DNA from: Gammaproteobacteria bacterium
GTDB taxonomy: Bacteria > Pseudomonadota > Gammaproteobacteria > Chromatiales > Chromatiaceae
Assembly (NCBI GenBank): GCA_024510845.1
Contig: JANEMA010000011.1
Location: 1 to 43,210, forward strand
Reading direction: 5' to 3'
DNA length: 43,210 nt
In this document: in pieces, positions 32,086-40,556 of the stretch
Numbering within the stretch: the stretch's first letter is position 1
Layout: each line of letters begins with the position of its first letter
Program-made: the position numbers and the translations under genes
Notes under the pieces: model-generated
The model's input: only the letters and a program-made list of their open reading frames with translations
What the model was told of the DNA's origin: nothing
Database searches by the model: none

Positions 32086-32357
32086 GGTCGTCACCTCCCG
32101 ACTACTTGGGACTTGCGTCCCGTTGAATGTTAGAGGCCGGCCCATCCGGCCCCGCATGGGTGGTGCGCCGTCACCGGAAGCCATATCCGACTACGGAGCG
32201 CCATCTGCGCAGGAAATTAAGCCAACCGAGGCGCTTCGTTCACATCAATCGACACGAATGCAATCGAAATCACCCCGCCTGGGCACCTGCGGTCTTTGAC
32301 AGCGACCGCGCCAAACGCGGCTGCTCCAAAGTTCCTTCTGAGCCCGAAGGCACGAAA
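32086..32357 (-). promoter_or_regulatory. Leader region of rplJ (probable L10 leader)
   Basis: This 272-base gap between rplA and rplJ is by far the longest within the rif genes. In E. coli the same gap contains a promoter and the structured leader bound by the L10-L12 complex. Here the minus strand can form a hairpin with core CCGCG-TTTGG-CGCGG (about 32324-32301) and further GC-rich foldings closer to the gene. I cannot confirm the exact binding motif by eye. Confidence 0.5.
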
Positions 32358-33056
32358 TCAACTGATCTTGAGCGAGCTCTGGTCGATCACCAACCCCGGA
32401 CCCATGGTCGATGACACGGTGATCTTCTTCAGATACACGCCCTTGGAGGAGGCTGGCTTGAGTTTCTTCAGCTCGTTGACCAGCACCTCAAGGTTCTCGA
32501 TCAGCGCCGAGGGTTCGAAGCCCATCTTACCGATCGAAGTATGCACAATACCTGCCTTGTCGGTACGAAAACGCACCTGGCCTGCCTTGGCATTCCTCAC
32601 CGCAGTAGCCACATCGGGGGTCACAGCACCCACTTTGGGGTTAGGCATCAAGCCGCGCGGCCCCAAGATCTGACCCAACTGGCCGACCACGCGCATGGCA
32701 TCGGGCGCCGAGATGACTACATCGAAGTCTAAATTGCCCTTCTTCACTTCTTCGGCAAGATCGTCCATACCTACGACATCGGCACCAGCCTCCTTCGCGG
32801 CATCTGCCGCCGACCCCTGGGCAAACACTGCCACACGCACATCCTTTCCGATCCCCGCAGGCAGGATAGCCGAACCACGCACCACTTGGTCGGATTTGCG
32901 GGGGTCGACGCCCAGGTTCACAGCCACATCAATGCTCTCGACAAACCTCACCGAAGCCAATTCGTTAAGCAGGACGAAGGCCTCTTCGGCCGGGTATTGA
33001 CGGCTGCGATCGACTTTTTCGGCAACAGCCTTCGCTCGCTTGCTCATTCTGGCCAT
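32358..33056 (-). CDS. rplA: 50S ribosomal protein L1
   Basis: L1 (uL1) forms the mobile stalk that guides E-site tRNA out, and it represses the rplKA message. The start chosen, [20 protein letters not shown], aligns with E. coli MAKLTKRMR. Its ATG overlaps the rplK TGA (shared base at 33056), so translation is coupled. The 232-residue product contains [20 protein letters not shown] and [20 protein letters not shown], both RNA-binding parts of the fold. Confidence 0.98.
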   Translation of the reverse strand: MARMSKRAKAVAEKVDRSRQYPAEEAFVLLNELASVRFVESIDVAVNLGVDPRKSDQVVRGSAILPAGIGKDVRVAVFAQGSAADAAKEAGADVVGMDDLAEEVKKGNLDFDVVISAPDAMRVVGQLGQILGPRGLMPNPKVGAVTPDVATAVRNAKAGQVRFRTDKAGIVHTSIGKMGFEPSALIENLEVLVNELKKLKPASSKGVYLKKITVSSTMGPGLVIDQSSLKIS

Positions 33057-33490
33057 CACTCAATTCCCTCGACATTCAGACCCATGCTGCGTGCAGAACC
33101 GGCGATGGTACGCACGGCGGCATCCATATCGGCAGAAGTCAGGTCAGGCGACTTGGTCCTGGCAATCTCCTCAAGCTGCTCGCGGGTGACCGTACCCACC
33201 TTCTCGGTATTGGGACGCCCCGAACCCTTGGCAATACCGGCTGCCTTCTTCAGCAATACCGCTGCCGGCGGCGTCTTCATGATGAAAGTGAAGGACTTGT
33301 CGCTGTAGACGGTGATCACCACCGGGATCGGCAGATCCTTCTCGATGTTCTGCGTTTGCGCATTGAACGCCTTACAAAACTCCATGATATTCACACCGTG
33401 CTGGCCCAAGGCCGGACCGACTGGCGGACTGGGATTAGCCGACTGCGCCGACACCTGAAGCTTGATATAAGCCTGGATTTTCTTTGCCAT
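33056..33490 (-). CDS. rplK: 50S ribosomal protein L11
   Basis: L11 (uL11) sits at the GTPase-associated centre and is needed for RelA activation and thiostrepton binding. The start is [20 protein letters not shown], nine codons inside the longest frame. The product has 144 residues (E. coli 142). The Pro-rich N-terminal stretch [20 protein letters not shown] is conserved, and the C-terminal rRNA-binding domain ends [13 protein letters not shown]. It lies 89 bases after nusG. That gap is where an L1 target would be expected. Confidence 0.98.
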   Translation of the reverse strand: MAKKIQAYIKLQVSAQSANPSPPVGPALGQHGVNIMEFCKAFNAQTQNIEKDLPIPVVITVYSDKSFTFIMKTPPAAVLLKKAAGIAKGSGRPNTEKVGTVTREQLEEIARTKSPDLTSADMDAAVRTIAGSARSMGLNVEGIE

Positions 33491-33579
33491 GAGGCACCTC
33501 ATTCGTAGTGAGTTCAAACGGCCCGGACTCTCACCCGGCCTCCTCGCATCGACACCCGGGATGGGGTGAACACCCGCCG

Positions 33580-34113
33580 TCAGGTCTTCTCGACCTGACC
33601 GAATTCCAGATCAACCGGCGTGGAACGACCAAAAATCAACACAGAGACCTTGAGGCGGCTCTTGTCGTAATCCACCTCTTCGACCACACCATTGAAGTCG
33701 TTGAAGGGGCCATCGACGACTCGCACCATTTCACCCGGCTCGAACATGATCTTGGGACGAGGCTTCTCCACACCCTCCTGCATGCGCTGCAGGATGGCTT
33801 CGGCTTCCTTGTCGGTGATCGGTGCAGGACGGTCACCGATACCACCGATGAAACCCATCACCTTGGGTACATCCTTGACCAAGTGCCAAGTGTCATCGGT
33901 CATCTCCATCTGCACCAACACGTAGCCAGGGAAGAACTTGCGCTCACTGCGTCGCTGAGCACCACCGCGCATCTCGACCACCTCTTCGATGGGCACCAGA
34001 ACATCTCCGAACAGGTCTTCCATTCCTGCACGCCTGATGCGTTCTTCCAGCGAACGCTTGACCTGTGACTCGAAACCCGAGTAGGCATGTACCACATACC
34101 AGCGCTTGACCAT
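33580..34113 (-). CDS. nusG: Transcription termination/antitermination protein NusG
   Basis: NusG binds the RNA polymerase clamp, suppresses pausing, and links to Rho or ribosomal S10 through its KOW domain. The start is [20 protein letters not shown]; the open frame extends upstream inside secE but is not conserved. The product has 177 residues (E. coli 181). The NGN domain includes [15 protein letters not shown], and the C-terminal KOW motif reads [20 protein letters not shown]. It starts 2 bases after the secE stop, the classical secE-nusG pair. Confidence 0.98.
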   Translation of the reverse strand: MVKRWYVVHAYSGFESQVKRSLEERIRRAGMEDLFGDVLVPIEEVVEMRGGAQRRSERKFFPGYVLVQMEMTDDTWHLVKDVPKVMGFIGGIGDRPAPITDKEAEAILQRMQEGVEKPRPKIMFEPGEMVRVVDGPFNDFNGVVEEVDYDKSRLKVSVLIFGRSTPVDLEFGQVEKT

Positions 34114-34115
34114 AT

Positions 34116-34493
34116 TCAGCCCCGCTCCGTCGCATAGCGCACAATAGTGAACAGTATGGAGTCGACCGCCCACAGGAAGAACGCCATTACCGACACAAAA
34201 ATCACGATAATCAACAGAGTCTGCAACGTCTCCTGACGGGTCGGCCAAACGACCTTACGCACCTCAGTACGCGAATCGACGACGAAGCGCCAGATTTCGC
34301 TACCGATGTGTGTCTGTACCGTGACCATGACCGACAGTCCAACAGCCACCAAAATCCCCAACAGCCTCGCCCAAGCAGGCTGATCCTGAAACTGATAGAA
34401 GCCAGCGATACCGACCACCAGAATAACGATAGCCAAGACCAGCTTCAAAGTATCGGCGACTGAACCGCCCTCGTTGTTTGCTTCTTCACTCAT
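34116..34493 (-). CDS. secE: Preprotein translocase subunit SecE
   Basis: SecE clamps SecY in the inner-membrane translocon. The 125-residue product has three hydrophobic segments ([36 protein letters not shown] and [19 protein letters not shown]), as in E. coli (127 residues). Before the third is the amphipathic conserved motif [19 protein letters not shown]. The gene lies between tRNA-Trp and nusG and shares the message with nusG. Its partner secY lies in the spc block of the same superoperon. Confidence 0.97.
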   Translation of the reverse strand: MSEEANNEGGSVADTLKLVLAIVILVVGIAGFYQFQDQPAWARLLGILVAVGLSVMVTVQTHIGSEIWRFVVDSRTEVRKVVWPTRQETLQTLLIIVIFVSVMAFFLWAVDSILFTIVRYATERG

Positions 34494-34506
34494 GCTCTGC
34501 CGAATA

Positions 34507-34583
34507 TGGCAGGCCAGGAGGGACTCGAACCCCCAACCTGCGGTTTTGGAGACCGCTGCTCTACCAAATTGAGCTACTGGCCT
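34507..34583 (-). tRNA. tRNA-Trp (anticodon CCA)
   Basis: The minus strand begins AGGCCAGTAGCTCAATTTGG and forms a full cloverleaf. The anticodon loop is TCTCCAAAA with anticodon CCA, the T arm has GGTTCGAGTCC, the acceptor closes with CTGGCCT, and the 3' CCA is encoded. It lies 13 bases before the secE start and is probably cut out of a shared transcript. Confidence 0.95.
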
Positions 34584-34671
34584 ATTGTCCCTGATCCCCA
34601 GCTTCGCATGGGTGACCTATTCTCTGGGTGCCGACCGGTTCGGCCACCCGCGGCCTCGCGGTTGCTGTGAC

Positions 34672-34694
34672 AAAAGCCATGTCAAATGGCTTTT
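34672..34694 (-). terminator. Hairpin terminator after the second tuf gene
   Basis: AAAAGCCAT and ATGGCTTTT form a perfect 9-bp stem around a five-base loop, ending on the minus strand in TTTTG. It lies about 150 bases after the tuf stop and about 90 before tRNA-Trp. The short T tract suggests only partial termination. The structure is symmetric enough to be read on either strand. Confidence 0.6.
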
Positions 34695-34847
34695 CCCCGC
34701 CTCCGGCGACCTCAGACCACCCACTGACCCACTGACCCAACGCCCTTTCGACCTGCCGACAATGCCGCCCACAGGCCCAATCGCAAACATAAACGAGCCA
34801 GCCCCATTGAAGACTGACTCGCAGACCATAAATTTCCGCTCAGGCAA

Positions 34848-36038
34848 TCATTCGATGATCTTGGCGACCACACCGGCGCCGACAGTACGGCCACCCTCGC
34901 GGATCGCGAAGCGCAGGCCTTCTTCCATCGCGATCGGTGCAATCAGCTTCACCGTCATCTTCACGTTGTCGCCTGGCATCACCATCTCCACGCCTTCCGG
35001 CAGATCACAAGCCCCGGTCACATCGGTGGTGCGGAAATAGAACTGCGGACGATACCCATTGAAGAACGGTGTGTGACGACCACCCTCGTCTTTGCTCAGA
35101 ACATAAACCTCGGCCTCGAAGTGCGTGTGTGGCTTGATCGAGCCCGGCTTCGCCAGTACCTGACCACGCTCTACTTCGTCACGTTTGGTACCTCGCAACA
35201 GCACACCCACGTTGTCACCCGCCACGCCTTCGTCCAGCAGCTTGCGGAACATCTCGACACCAGTACAAGTCGTGGTCTGCGTCTCGCGCAGACCCACGAT
35301 CTCCACTTCGTCGCCAACATGAATCCTGCCGCGCTCCACGCGACCAGTCACTACGGTACCGCGACCCGAAATCGAGAACACATCTTCGATCGGCATGATG
35401 AAGTCACCATCAATCGCCCGCTCCGGGTCCGGTATGTAGGTGTCCAGCGCCTCAACCAGCTTGTCGATCGACGGGGTACCAATCTCCGAGGTGTCGCATT
35501 CCAGCGACTTCAGCGCCGAGCCAGTGATCACCGGCGTGTCGTCGCCAGGAAAGTCATAGGAATCGAGCAGCTCGCGAATCTCCATCTCCACCAGCTCCAG
35601 CAGCTCTTCATCATCGACCATGTCGGCCTTGTTCATGTACACGATGATGTACGGCACACCCACCTGACGTGACAGCAGGATGTGCTCGCGCGTCTGTGGC
35701 ATGGGACCGTCAGCCGCTGAAACCACCAGAATGGCACCATCCATCTGCGCCGCGCCGGTAATCATGTTCTTCACGTAGTCAGCGTGACCCGGGCAGTCCA
35801 CGTGCGCATAGTGGCGATTGTCCGACTCGTATTCCACGTGGGCCGTCGCAATCGTGATTCCGCGCTCGCGTTCTTCCGGGGCATTGTCGATCTGGTCGTA
35901 CGCCCGCGCCTCACCACCGAATTTCTTCGCCTGGTGGGTGGTGATCGCCGCGGTCAGCGTCGTCTTTCCATGGTCAACGTGACCAATGGTGCCAACGTTG
36001 ACGTGCGGCTTTGTACGTTCGAATTTTTCCTTGGACAT
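34848..36038 (-). CDS. tuf: Elongation factor Tu (tRNA-linked copy)
   Basis: This second EF-Tu gene encodes a 396-residue protein identical to the str copy at 18032-19222. Every nucleotide stretch I compared also matched. Identity stops right at the coding boundaries: before the ATG this copy reads differently from the second base upstream, and only a few bases are shared past the stop. It follows tRNA-Thr, Gly and Tyr as E. coli tufB does, so it is probably co-transcribed with them from the promoter at 36532-36560. A hairpin terminator lies about 150 bases downstream. Confidence 0.99.
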   Translation of the reverse strand: MSKEKFERTKPHVNVGTIGHVDHGKTTLTAAITTHQAKKFGGEARAYDQIDNAPEERERGITIATAHVEYESDNRHYAHVDCPGHADYVKNMITGAAQMDGAILVVSAADGPMPQTREHILLSRQVGVPYIIVYMNKADMVDDEELLELVEMEIRELLDSYDFPGDDTPVITGSALKSLECDTSEIGTPSIDKLVEALDTYIPDPERAIDGDFIMPIEDVFSISGRGTVVTGRVERGRIHVGDEVEIVGLRETQTTTCTGVEMFRKLLDEGVAGDNVGVLLRGTKRDEVERGQVLAKPGSIKPHTHFEAEVYVLSKDEGGRHTPFFNGYRPQFYFRTTDVTGACDLPEGVEMVMPGDNVKMTVKLIAPIAMEEGLRFAIREGGRTVGAGVVAKIIE

Positions 36039-36106
36039 TTCGCTACTCTCGAAATCAAGTTGACTAACAACACCAACCGCGCTGACCCGCAGCTAACGGC
36101 AAACAA

Positions 36107-36182
36107 TGGAGCCCAAGAGCAGATTTGAACTGCCGACCTCACCCTTACCAAGGGTGTGCTCTACCAACTGAGCTACCTGGGC
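36107..36182 (-). tRNA. tRNA-Thr (anticodon GGT)
   Basis: The minus strand starts GCCCAGGTAGCTCAGTTGGT. The anticodon loop reads CTTGGTAAG with GGT, and the T arm has GGCAGTTCAAATCTGCT. The acceptor closes with CTTGGGC, including G:T pairing, and CCA is encoded. It lies 68 bases before the tuf start, matching the E. coli thrT-tufB arrangement. Confidence 0.95.
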
Positions 36183-36220
36183 CAAAAATCTGGGGTGGCA
36201 CATCCGGCCACCCTGAAAAC

Positions 36221-36294
36221 TGGAGCGGGTGATGGGAATCGAACCCACACAGTCAGCTTGGAAGGCTGAAGTTCTACCATTGAACTACACCCGC
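36221..36294 (-). tRNA. tRNA-Gly (anticodon TCC)
   Basis: The minus strand starts GCGGGTGTAGTTCAATGGTA. The anticodon stem-loop reads CAGCCTTCCAAGCTG with TCC in the loop. The T arm contains GGGTTCGATTCCC, the acceptor closes with CACCCGC, and CCA is encoded. It is 38 bases upstream of tRNA-Thr. Confidence 0.95.
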
Positions 36295-36432
36295 GCTGAA
36301 ACCGAATTTCTCCCAGTCAGTTCCACCTTCATGCCTTGCACGCAGCCATCACACTGACGCGCCATCTCGAACCAACCTCATACCGAATGGGCGACTCCAA
36401 CCCACCCGTCAATCACAGAAATGGACGCAACC

Positions 36433-36517
36433 TGGTGGAGGGGGGTGGATTCGAACCACCGAAGGCTGAGCCGTCAGATTTACAGTCTGATCCCTTTGGC
36501 CACTCGGGAACCCCTCC
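36433..36517 (-). tRNA. tRNA-Tyr (anticodon GTA)
   Basis: The minus strand starts GGAGGGGTTCCCGAGTGGCC and has the long variable arm typical of bacterial tRNA-Tyr. The anticodon region is ACTGTAAAT with GTA. The T arm is GGTGGTTCGAATCCACC, the acceptor closes with CCCCTCC, and CCA is encoded. It is the first gene after the promoter at 36532-36560. Confidence 0.95.
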
Positions 36518-36531
36518 TAAAAAGAGGCGAT

Positions 36532-36560
36532 ATTCTAGGAGAACCTTCGTGCCTTGTCAA
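36532..36560 (-). promoter_or_regulatory. Strong sigma70 promoter of the tRNA-tuf operon
   Basis: The minus strand has a perfect -35 TTGACA (36560-36555), a spacer of exactly 17 bases and a -10 TAGAAT (36537-36532). Transcription would start near 36525, about eight bases before mature tRNA-Tyr. The hexamers are the same pair as in the str promoter at 22555-22583. Confidence 0.85.
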
Positions 36561-36724
36561 CAACCACCGTTTGATTCGTTTGCCCAAAGCTGTGGAAGTC
36601 CCCTTTGCCCACTTCGTCACCAAAAGAACCCGTAACCTACTGATTTTTTAATGTCTCAACGAGAACAAAGAACCATGACTGCAGCCCTTCCCCACACCCG
36701 TCACTGAAGCCTTGCGGATCTGCC

Positions 36725-36895
36725 ATGAAGCCCCGCATCACCGACACACCATCACAAGAAGATTTATTCCGGAGCCGCATGGAAAACACCTTCCCTCTGT
36801 ACCATCCACTGGTGAAGTTGGAGGATTCGATCGACTGGGCTCACCTGAACGGGGGATTGGGCGAGTTCCACGAAGAGGCGCTCGGTAGCTCTTGA
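36725..36895 (+). pseudogene. N-terminal fragment of an IS5-superfamily transposase (type C)
   Basis: An ATG at 36725 opens a 56-residue frame containing SQEDLFRSRMENTFPLYHPL and VKLEDSIDWAHLNGGLGEF. This matches the N-terminus of IS5-like transposases of the 'DLFRARLDNxxxxxHPLVxLAxxIDW' type. It stops at TGA 36893-36895. Its coding is cut at about 36883 by a different IS fragment of the opposite orientation. The remaining domain is absent from the window. Confidence 0.7.
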
Positions 36896-37421
36896 TCGAG
36901 GCCTGCGCCCCGCTCATCGCGCCATCCACGCTGAAGTGTTCCCTGGACAGCAGGCCCAGCCTGCTCGGGGCTTGGCCGAGCACCCGGGCAAAGAAGCGTC
37001 GCGCAATATCTCCTTCCTGCAGCCGATCCCTGTTCTTCGTGAAGATCGAGTGACTCCATACCCTGTCATCGATCGGGAAACCCACGAACCAGCGGAACGG
37101 CAGATTGTAATCGATCTGTTCCATCAGCTGGCGTTCGTTGAGAATGGTGTAGAACGCCATCAGCAATTGGGCACGCAGGAGCTTCTGCGGCGGAATCGAG
37201 TCACGGCCATAGTCGCAGTAAATGGCCTTGAAGTCTGTATCGAGTTCGCCCGGTGCCACATCGACCATGGTGCGAATCGAGCGCGCAACGGATGGCCTTT
37301 CAGAACCCGCAATTTCCGGCTCACCGTGCTGAACAGACTCTCTTGCTGTATATCCGGACTTCGCGTCACTTCTCCTTATCCGGGACCTTCCACTACAGGC
37401 CGCAGATTTCAACAGACTGCC
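36883..37421 (-). pseudogene. N-terminal half of an IS5-superfamily transposase (type B, copy 2)
   Basis: Reading from the ATG at 37369, the frame gives MTRSPDIQQESLFSTVSRK and then, after a frame change near 37290, LDTDFKAIYCDYGRDSIPPQ. It continues with LRAQLLMAFYTILNERQLME, YNLPFRWFVGFPIDDRVWSH and LLSREHFSVDGAMSGAQAS, ending at IKSYR (36883). These are the N-terminal and first catalytic blocks of an IS5-like transposase. A terminal repeat resembling that of the other type B copies (TCTGTTGAAA) lies upstream at 37405-37421. The C-terminal half is missing. Confidence 0.8.
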
Positions 37422-37559
37422 AAAGAATAACGGAAGCACGGAGGGCACCGAATATAGAGGGCTTTTACCTAGTTGGGGTTACCCCGAATATGGTACGCAT
37501 CCCAGATGCGACAAGACTTTTTATTGCCTGAACTCCAGGCTTGGGAGGCCGATGCAGGG

Positions 37560-38897
37560 TCAGGTGGAAGTGATCGGACGGCGTCCAATGCTGTAGTAAG
37601 TGAGTCCTGCCGCGCGTACTGTCTCGGGCTTGTAGATGTTGCGGCCGTCGAACAGGACGCGCGCGGCCAGCTGATCGGCGAGTGCTTCGAAGTTTGGACT
37701 GCGAAACTCGACCCATTCGGTGACCACGACCAGGGCATCGGCACCTTCCACTGCCTCATCTGCGGTCTCGCAGACGACCAGGTCTTCACGGTCACCGTAG
37801 AGATGCCGCGCATCGTTGCCGGCAACCGGGTCGAAGGCGCGTACGTGGGCGCCTACTTCCCATAGCGCCTCCATCAGGGTGCGGCTGGAGGCCTCACGCA
37901 TGTCGTCGGTGTTGGGTTTGAAGGCCAAACCCCACAAGGCAATAGTGTGTCCCGCAAGATCACCATCGAAGTGTTCGCTGATCTTGCGGAACAATACCTG
38001 CTTCTGGCGCGCGTTGACGTCTTCCACCGCCTGCAGCAACTGTGGGTCGTAGCCGACCGACCGCGCGGTATTGACCAGCGCCTTAACGTCCTTGGGAAAA
38101 CAGGACCCGCCATAGCCGCAGCCGGGATAGATGAACTGGTAACCGATGCGTGGGTCCGAACCGATGCCGATCCGCACCGATTCGATATCTGCACTCAAGA
38201 GTTCCGCCAAGTTGGACAGCTCGTTCATGAAACTGATCTTGGTGGCCAGCATGGCGTTGGCAGCATACTTGGTCAGTTCGGCGGAACGCACGTCCATGAA
38301 CAGCAGGCGCTCGCGATTGCGGTTGAAGGGGCCATAAAGCGAACGCATGGCTTCGATGGAGCGGATGTCTTCGGTGCCGACCACAATGCGATCGGGCTTC
38401 ATGAAGTCGTCGACAGCGGCTCCCTCCTTGAGAAATTCCGGGTTGGAGACCACGTCGTACTCGATTCTCGCCCCGCGCCGGGTCAGTACCTCGTCGATAC
38501 GCTCCCGAACTCTGTCCGCAGTACCAACCGGAACCGTGGACTTATCCACGACGATCTTGAAATCACCCATATGCTGCGCGATGGTTTCGGCCACTGTAAG
38601 CACATACTGCAGGTCGGCAGAACCATCCTCGTCGGGCGGTGTGCCCACGGCGATGAACTGGAACAAGCCGAAATCGACTCCTCTGACTGCGTCAGTGGTG
38701 AAGTGCAGACGGCCGGCAGCGCAGTTGCGTGCCACTATTTCGTCCAGTCCCGGCTCGTAGATCGGCACGCCTCCGTTGTTGAGCAGATCGATTTTTTTCG
38801 GATCCACGTCCACACACATTACCTGGTTTCCGACCTCCGCCAGACAAGCCCCGGTGACCAGACCAACGTACCCACTGCCAAAGATGGTGACCTTCAC
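37560..38897 (-). CDS. ugd: UDP-glucose 6-dehydrogenase
   Basis: Ugd oxidises UDP-glucose twice with NAD+ to UDP-glucuronate, a precursor for capsule, exopolysaccharide or lipid A sugar synthesis. The 445-residue product has the Rossmann motif [20 protein letters not shown] at 7-26. It also has the conserved [14 protein letters not shown] region, the catalytic cysteine Cys266 in GGSCFPKDV, and a C-terminal nucleotide-sugar domain with [19 protein letters not shown]. It starts with GTG at 38897, and the ribosome binding site is weak. The gene is isolated between IS remnants with no sugar-pathway neighbour visible. Confidence 0.96.
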   Translation of the reverse strand: MKVTIFGSGYVGLVTGACLAEVGNQVMCVDVDPKKIDLLNNGGVPIYEPGLDEIVARNCAAGRLHFTTDAVRGVDFGLFQFIAVGTPPDEDGSADLQYVLTVAETIAQHMGDFKIVVDKSTVPVGTADRVRERIDEVLTRRGARIEYDVVSNPEFLKEGAAVDDFMKPDRIVVGTEDIRSIEAMRSLYGPFNRNRERLLFMDVRSAELTKYAANAMLATKISFMNELSNLAELLSADIESVRIGIGSDPRIGYQFIYPGCGYGGSCFPKDVKALVNTARSVGYDPQLLQAVEDVNARQKQVLFRKISEHFDGDLAGHTIALWGLAFKPNTDDMREASSRTLMEALWEVGAHVRAFDPVAGNDARHLYGDREDLVVCETADEAVEGADALVVVTEWVEFRSPNFEALADQLAARVLFDGRNIYKPETVRAAGLTYYSIGRRPITST

Positions 38898-39015
38898 TCT
38901 CGCGCCCCTGTGTATGTTTCACACCTCGATGTAGGATGGCGCGCGTATGCTAGCACGGAGCTGGAATCGGCTGGCAGTACGTGAAAAATCGAGCACTGGC
39001 TGTGCAACCCAAGTT

Positions 39016-39152
39016 CTAACAGGCCGTTGAAAACAAGCCGACTGAAGGTGCCTTTCTGGCGGCCAGCAGCGGATGAAGCACGGTGGCTCCTACCCCCTGG
39101 CCGGAAATTGGCCAATTTGGCACGATTCGACTGTTTCCAGGCACACCAATCC
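39016..39152. repeat. Left long inverted repeat of the IS mosaic
   Basis: When reverse-complemented, this segment aligns with 40360-40482 over about 125 bases with several small gaps. Shared blocks include TGGAAACAG, GGCCAATTTCCGGCCAG, TGCTTCATCCG and TTGTTTTCAACGGCCTG. The outer end resembles the IS type B terminal repeat (GTTGAAAA). The best reading is the 3' end of a type B element in minus orientation. Confidence 0.75.
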
Positions 39153-39224
39153 CTTGAGCGTCTCTGAAAAATCCCCTGCTCATGCAAAAATCTCCCCATC
39201 CACCTGCCGGAACCGCAAGCTCAT

Positions 39225-39635
39225 CCCACGAAGCAACTTGGCCTGACCGATGCGCACCTGATGAAGCGCAGCAGGAAGACTCGCAGGGAACAGTTTTTGG
39301 AGGAGATGGACGCATTATCCCTTGGCAGCGGCTGCCTTCGGCAATCGAGCCGTTCTACTCCACGGCCGTTGCCGCATTCCCCTGGAGACCGTGCTGCGCA
39401 TCCATCTGCTTCAGCACTTCTTCAACCACTCCGGCCCCGCGATGGAAGAGGCCCTGTACGAAGTGCCGCTGTACTGCCGGTTCGTCGGCCTCGATCTTGC
39501 GGTGGACACCATTCCGGACGAGACGACAATCTGCAAGTTCCGGTACTGGCTTGAAAAGCACCGGCTGGCAGATCGTTTTCTGGCCGGGATCGATGCCGAA
39601 CTGCAGGATCGCGGCCTCCCGCTCAGCGGTGCCCG
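39225..39635 (+). pseudogene. N-terminal part of an IS5-type transposase (type A), frameshifted
   Basis: The plus strand reads, across two frame changes, TKQLGLTDAHLMKRSRKTRR and EQFLEEMDA. It continues with IIPWQRLPSAIEPFYS and RIPLETVLRIHLLQHFFNHS, then PAMEEALYEVPLYCRFVGLD and DETTICKFRYWLEKHRLADR. This follows the N-terminal order of E. coli IS5-type transposases (…PWQ…IEPFYP…PLETMLRIH…AMEDALYE). It ends near LQDRGLPL, where a minus-strand type B fragment begins. The catalytic C-terminal half is missing. Confidence 0.8.
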
Positions 39636-40095
39636 TTGCCTGCGTGACCCGGACATTCACGACCAGGCCATTCCGGTTTTCCATCAGCAGATGCCCCGGA
39701 CAGGCCTGCTTCGCCGTTGTGCCCTGGCTCTTTCCGAACAGCAGGGCATCCTTGTCAGTCTTGGATTCGTGCGTATCCCGACGGCGATTCTCTCCGTGAA
39801 AGTCGATATCGGGGTTACGGCCTGCGCCGCGATCATCGTGCCATCCACACTGAGGTGTTCCCTGGACAACAGGCCAGCCCGCTCGACTTGACCGAGGACC
39901 TGGGAAAAGATGCGCCGTGCAATATCTCTTTCCAACAAGCGATCACGATTCCTGGTGAAGGTCGAGTGATCCCATACCCTGTCATCGATCGAGAAACCAA
40001 CGAACCAGCGGAACAGCAGGTTGTATAATCGATATCTGTTCCGTCCACTGGCGTTCACTGCGAAGGGTGTAGAACGCCATCAGCAGTCGGGCCCC
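39605..40095 (-). pseudogene. Middle part of an IS5-superfamily transposase (type B, copy 3)
   Basis: On the minus strand the frames read ARLLMAFYTLRSERQWTEQI and then, shifted, YNLLFRWFVGFSIDDRVWDH. Next come RNRDRLLERDIARRIFSQVL and SREHLSVDGTMIAAQA, followed after a small deletion and shift by NPDIDFHGENRRRDTHESKT. The fragment ends with MENRNGLVVNVRVTQATGTA. Type B blocks are in the right order but have at least three frame breaks. It is cut at both ends: by the type A fragment on one side and by an oppositely oriented type B fragment at about 40095. Confidence 0.8.
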
Positions 40096-40482
40096 ATGTG
40101 CCCCAAAACGACACCAGCCGATCACCGGCTATCAATGGATGGCGCCACCCACCATGCCGGTTACCGGATCAGCCAGACGATCCACAAGCGGACCGAAGAG
40201 TGTTTCGGCTCGCCCGAGACCATCCGCAGGTTGCACAAGAGCCGATTCGCAGGGCGCGACAGCACTGAACTTCCACCTTGTGTTGGGAACAGCCACCTAC
40301 AACCTGTGTTCAGATACACAACCCGAGAGATGGCGGCATGACGATGGCCAAAACCCGAAGGATTGGTATGTCTGGAAACAGGCAAAATCGGCCAATTTCC
40401 GGCCAGAAGGCAGGAATCGTCCTGCTTCATCCGTCGCTCACCGTCAGAAAGCCGAATCAGTTTGTTTTCAACGGCCTGCTTA
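40095..40482 (+). pseudogene. C-terminal end of an IS5-superfamily transposase with right IS end (type B, copy 4)
   Basis: The plus strand gives DHRLSMDGATHHAGYRISQT and IHKRTEECFGSPETIRRLHK, which match the C-terminal '(I)DGRTTRHxGYxxSQ…(R)KRIEExFGW…KT…GGLRK' blocks. A frame shift then leads to FHLVLGTATYNL, the usual ending. The downstream part (40360-40482) is the right long inverted repeat with TTGTTTTCAACGGCCTGCT. It lies head to head with copy 3. Confidence 0.75.
40360..40482. repeat. Right long inverted repeat of the IS mosaic
   Basis: This segment is the partner of 39016-39152. It begins GGATTGGTATGTCTGGAAAC and ends GTTTTCAACGGCCTGCTTA. It follows the transposase C-terminal remnant on the plus strand, so it represents the 3' end of a type B element. 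Beyond it the sequence turns abruptly AT-rich (40497-40556). Confidence 0.75.
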
Positions 40483-40556
40483 GTGCGCCACAACGCGCAA
40501 AAAACATCATCATTTATCCATTAAATTAATATAAATCAGTATCCTATAAATACATA

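Noticed and set aside
34709-34735. Short direct repeat CCACTGACC / CCACTGACC after the second tuf
   Set aside because: Only about two copies of an 8-9 base unit in a short spacer; no array or protein-binding pattern can be supported.
37455-37559. Possible terminator downstream of ugd (GCCTG-GAGTT-CAGGC followed by AATAAAAAG)
   Set aside because: The stem has only five pairs and the tract is A-rich, not T-rich, in the direction of transcription.
39355-39684. Minus-strand frame beginning MENRNGLVV that continues as an apparently intact 109-residue protein
   Set aside because: Only its first 25-30 residues match a transposase. The rest is the antisense of the type A fragment, so it is a chimeric chance frame.
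39016-40482. Possible composite transposon or long-terminal-repeat element
   Set aside because: The long inverted repeats are explained as 3' ends of two oppositely oriented IS copies, and no intact transposase or cargo lies between them.
40497-40556. AT-rich patch between the IS mosaic and guaA as a possible origin or attachment site
   Set aside because: It is only about 60 bases long, with no DnaA boxes, iterons or flanking duplications.
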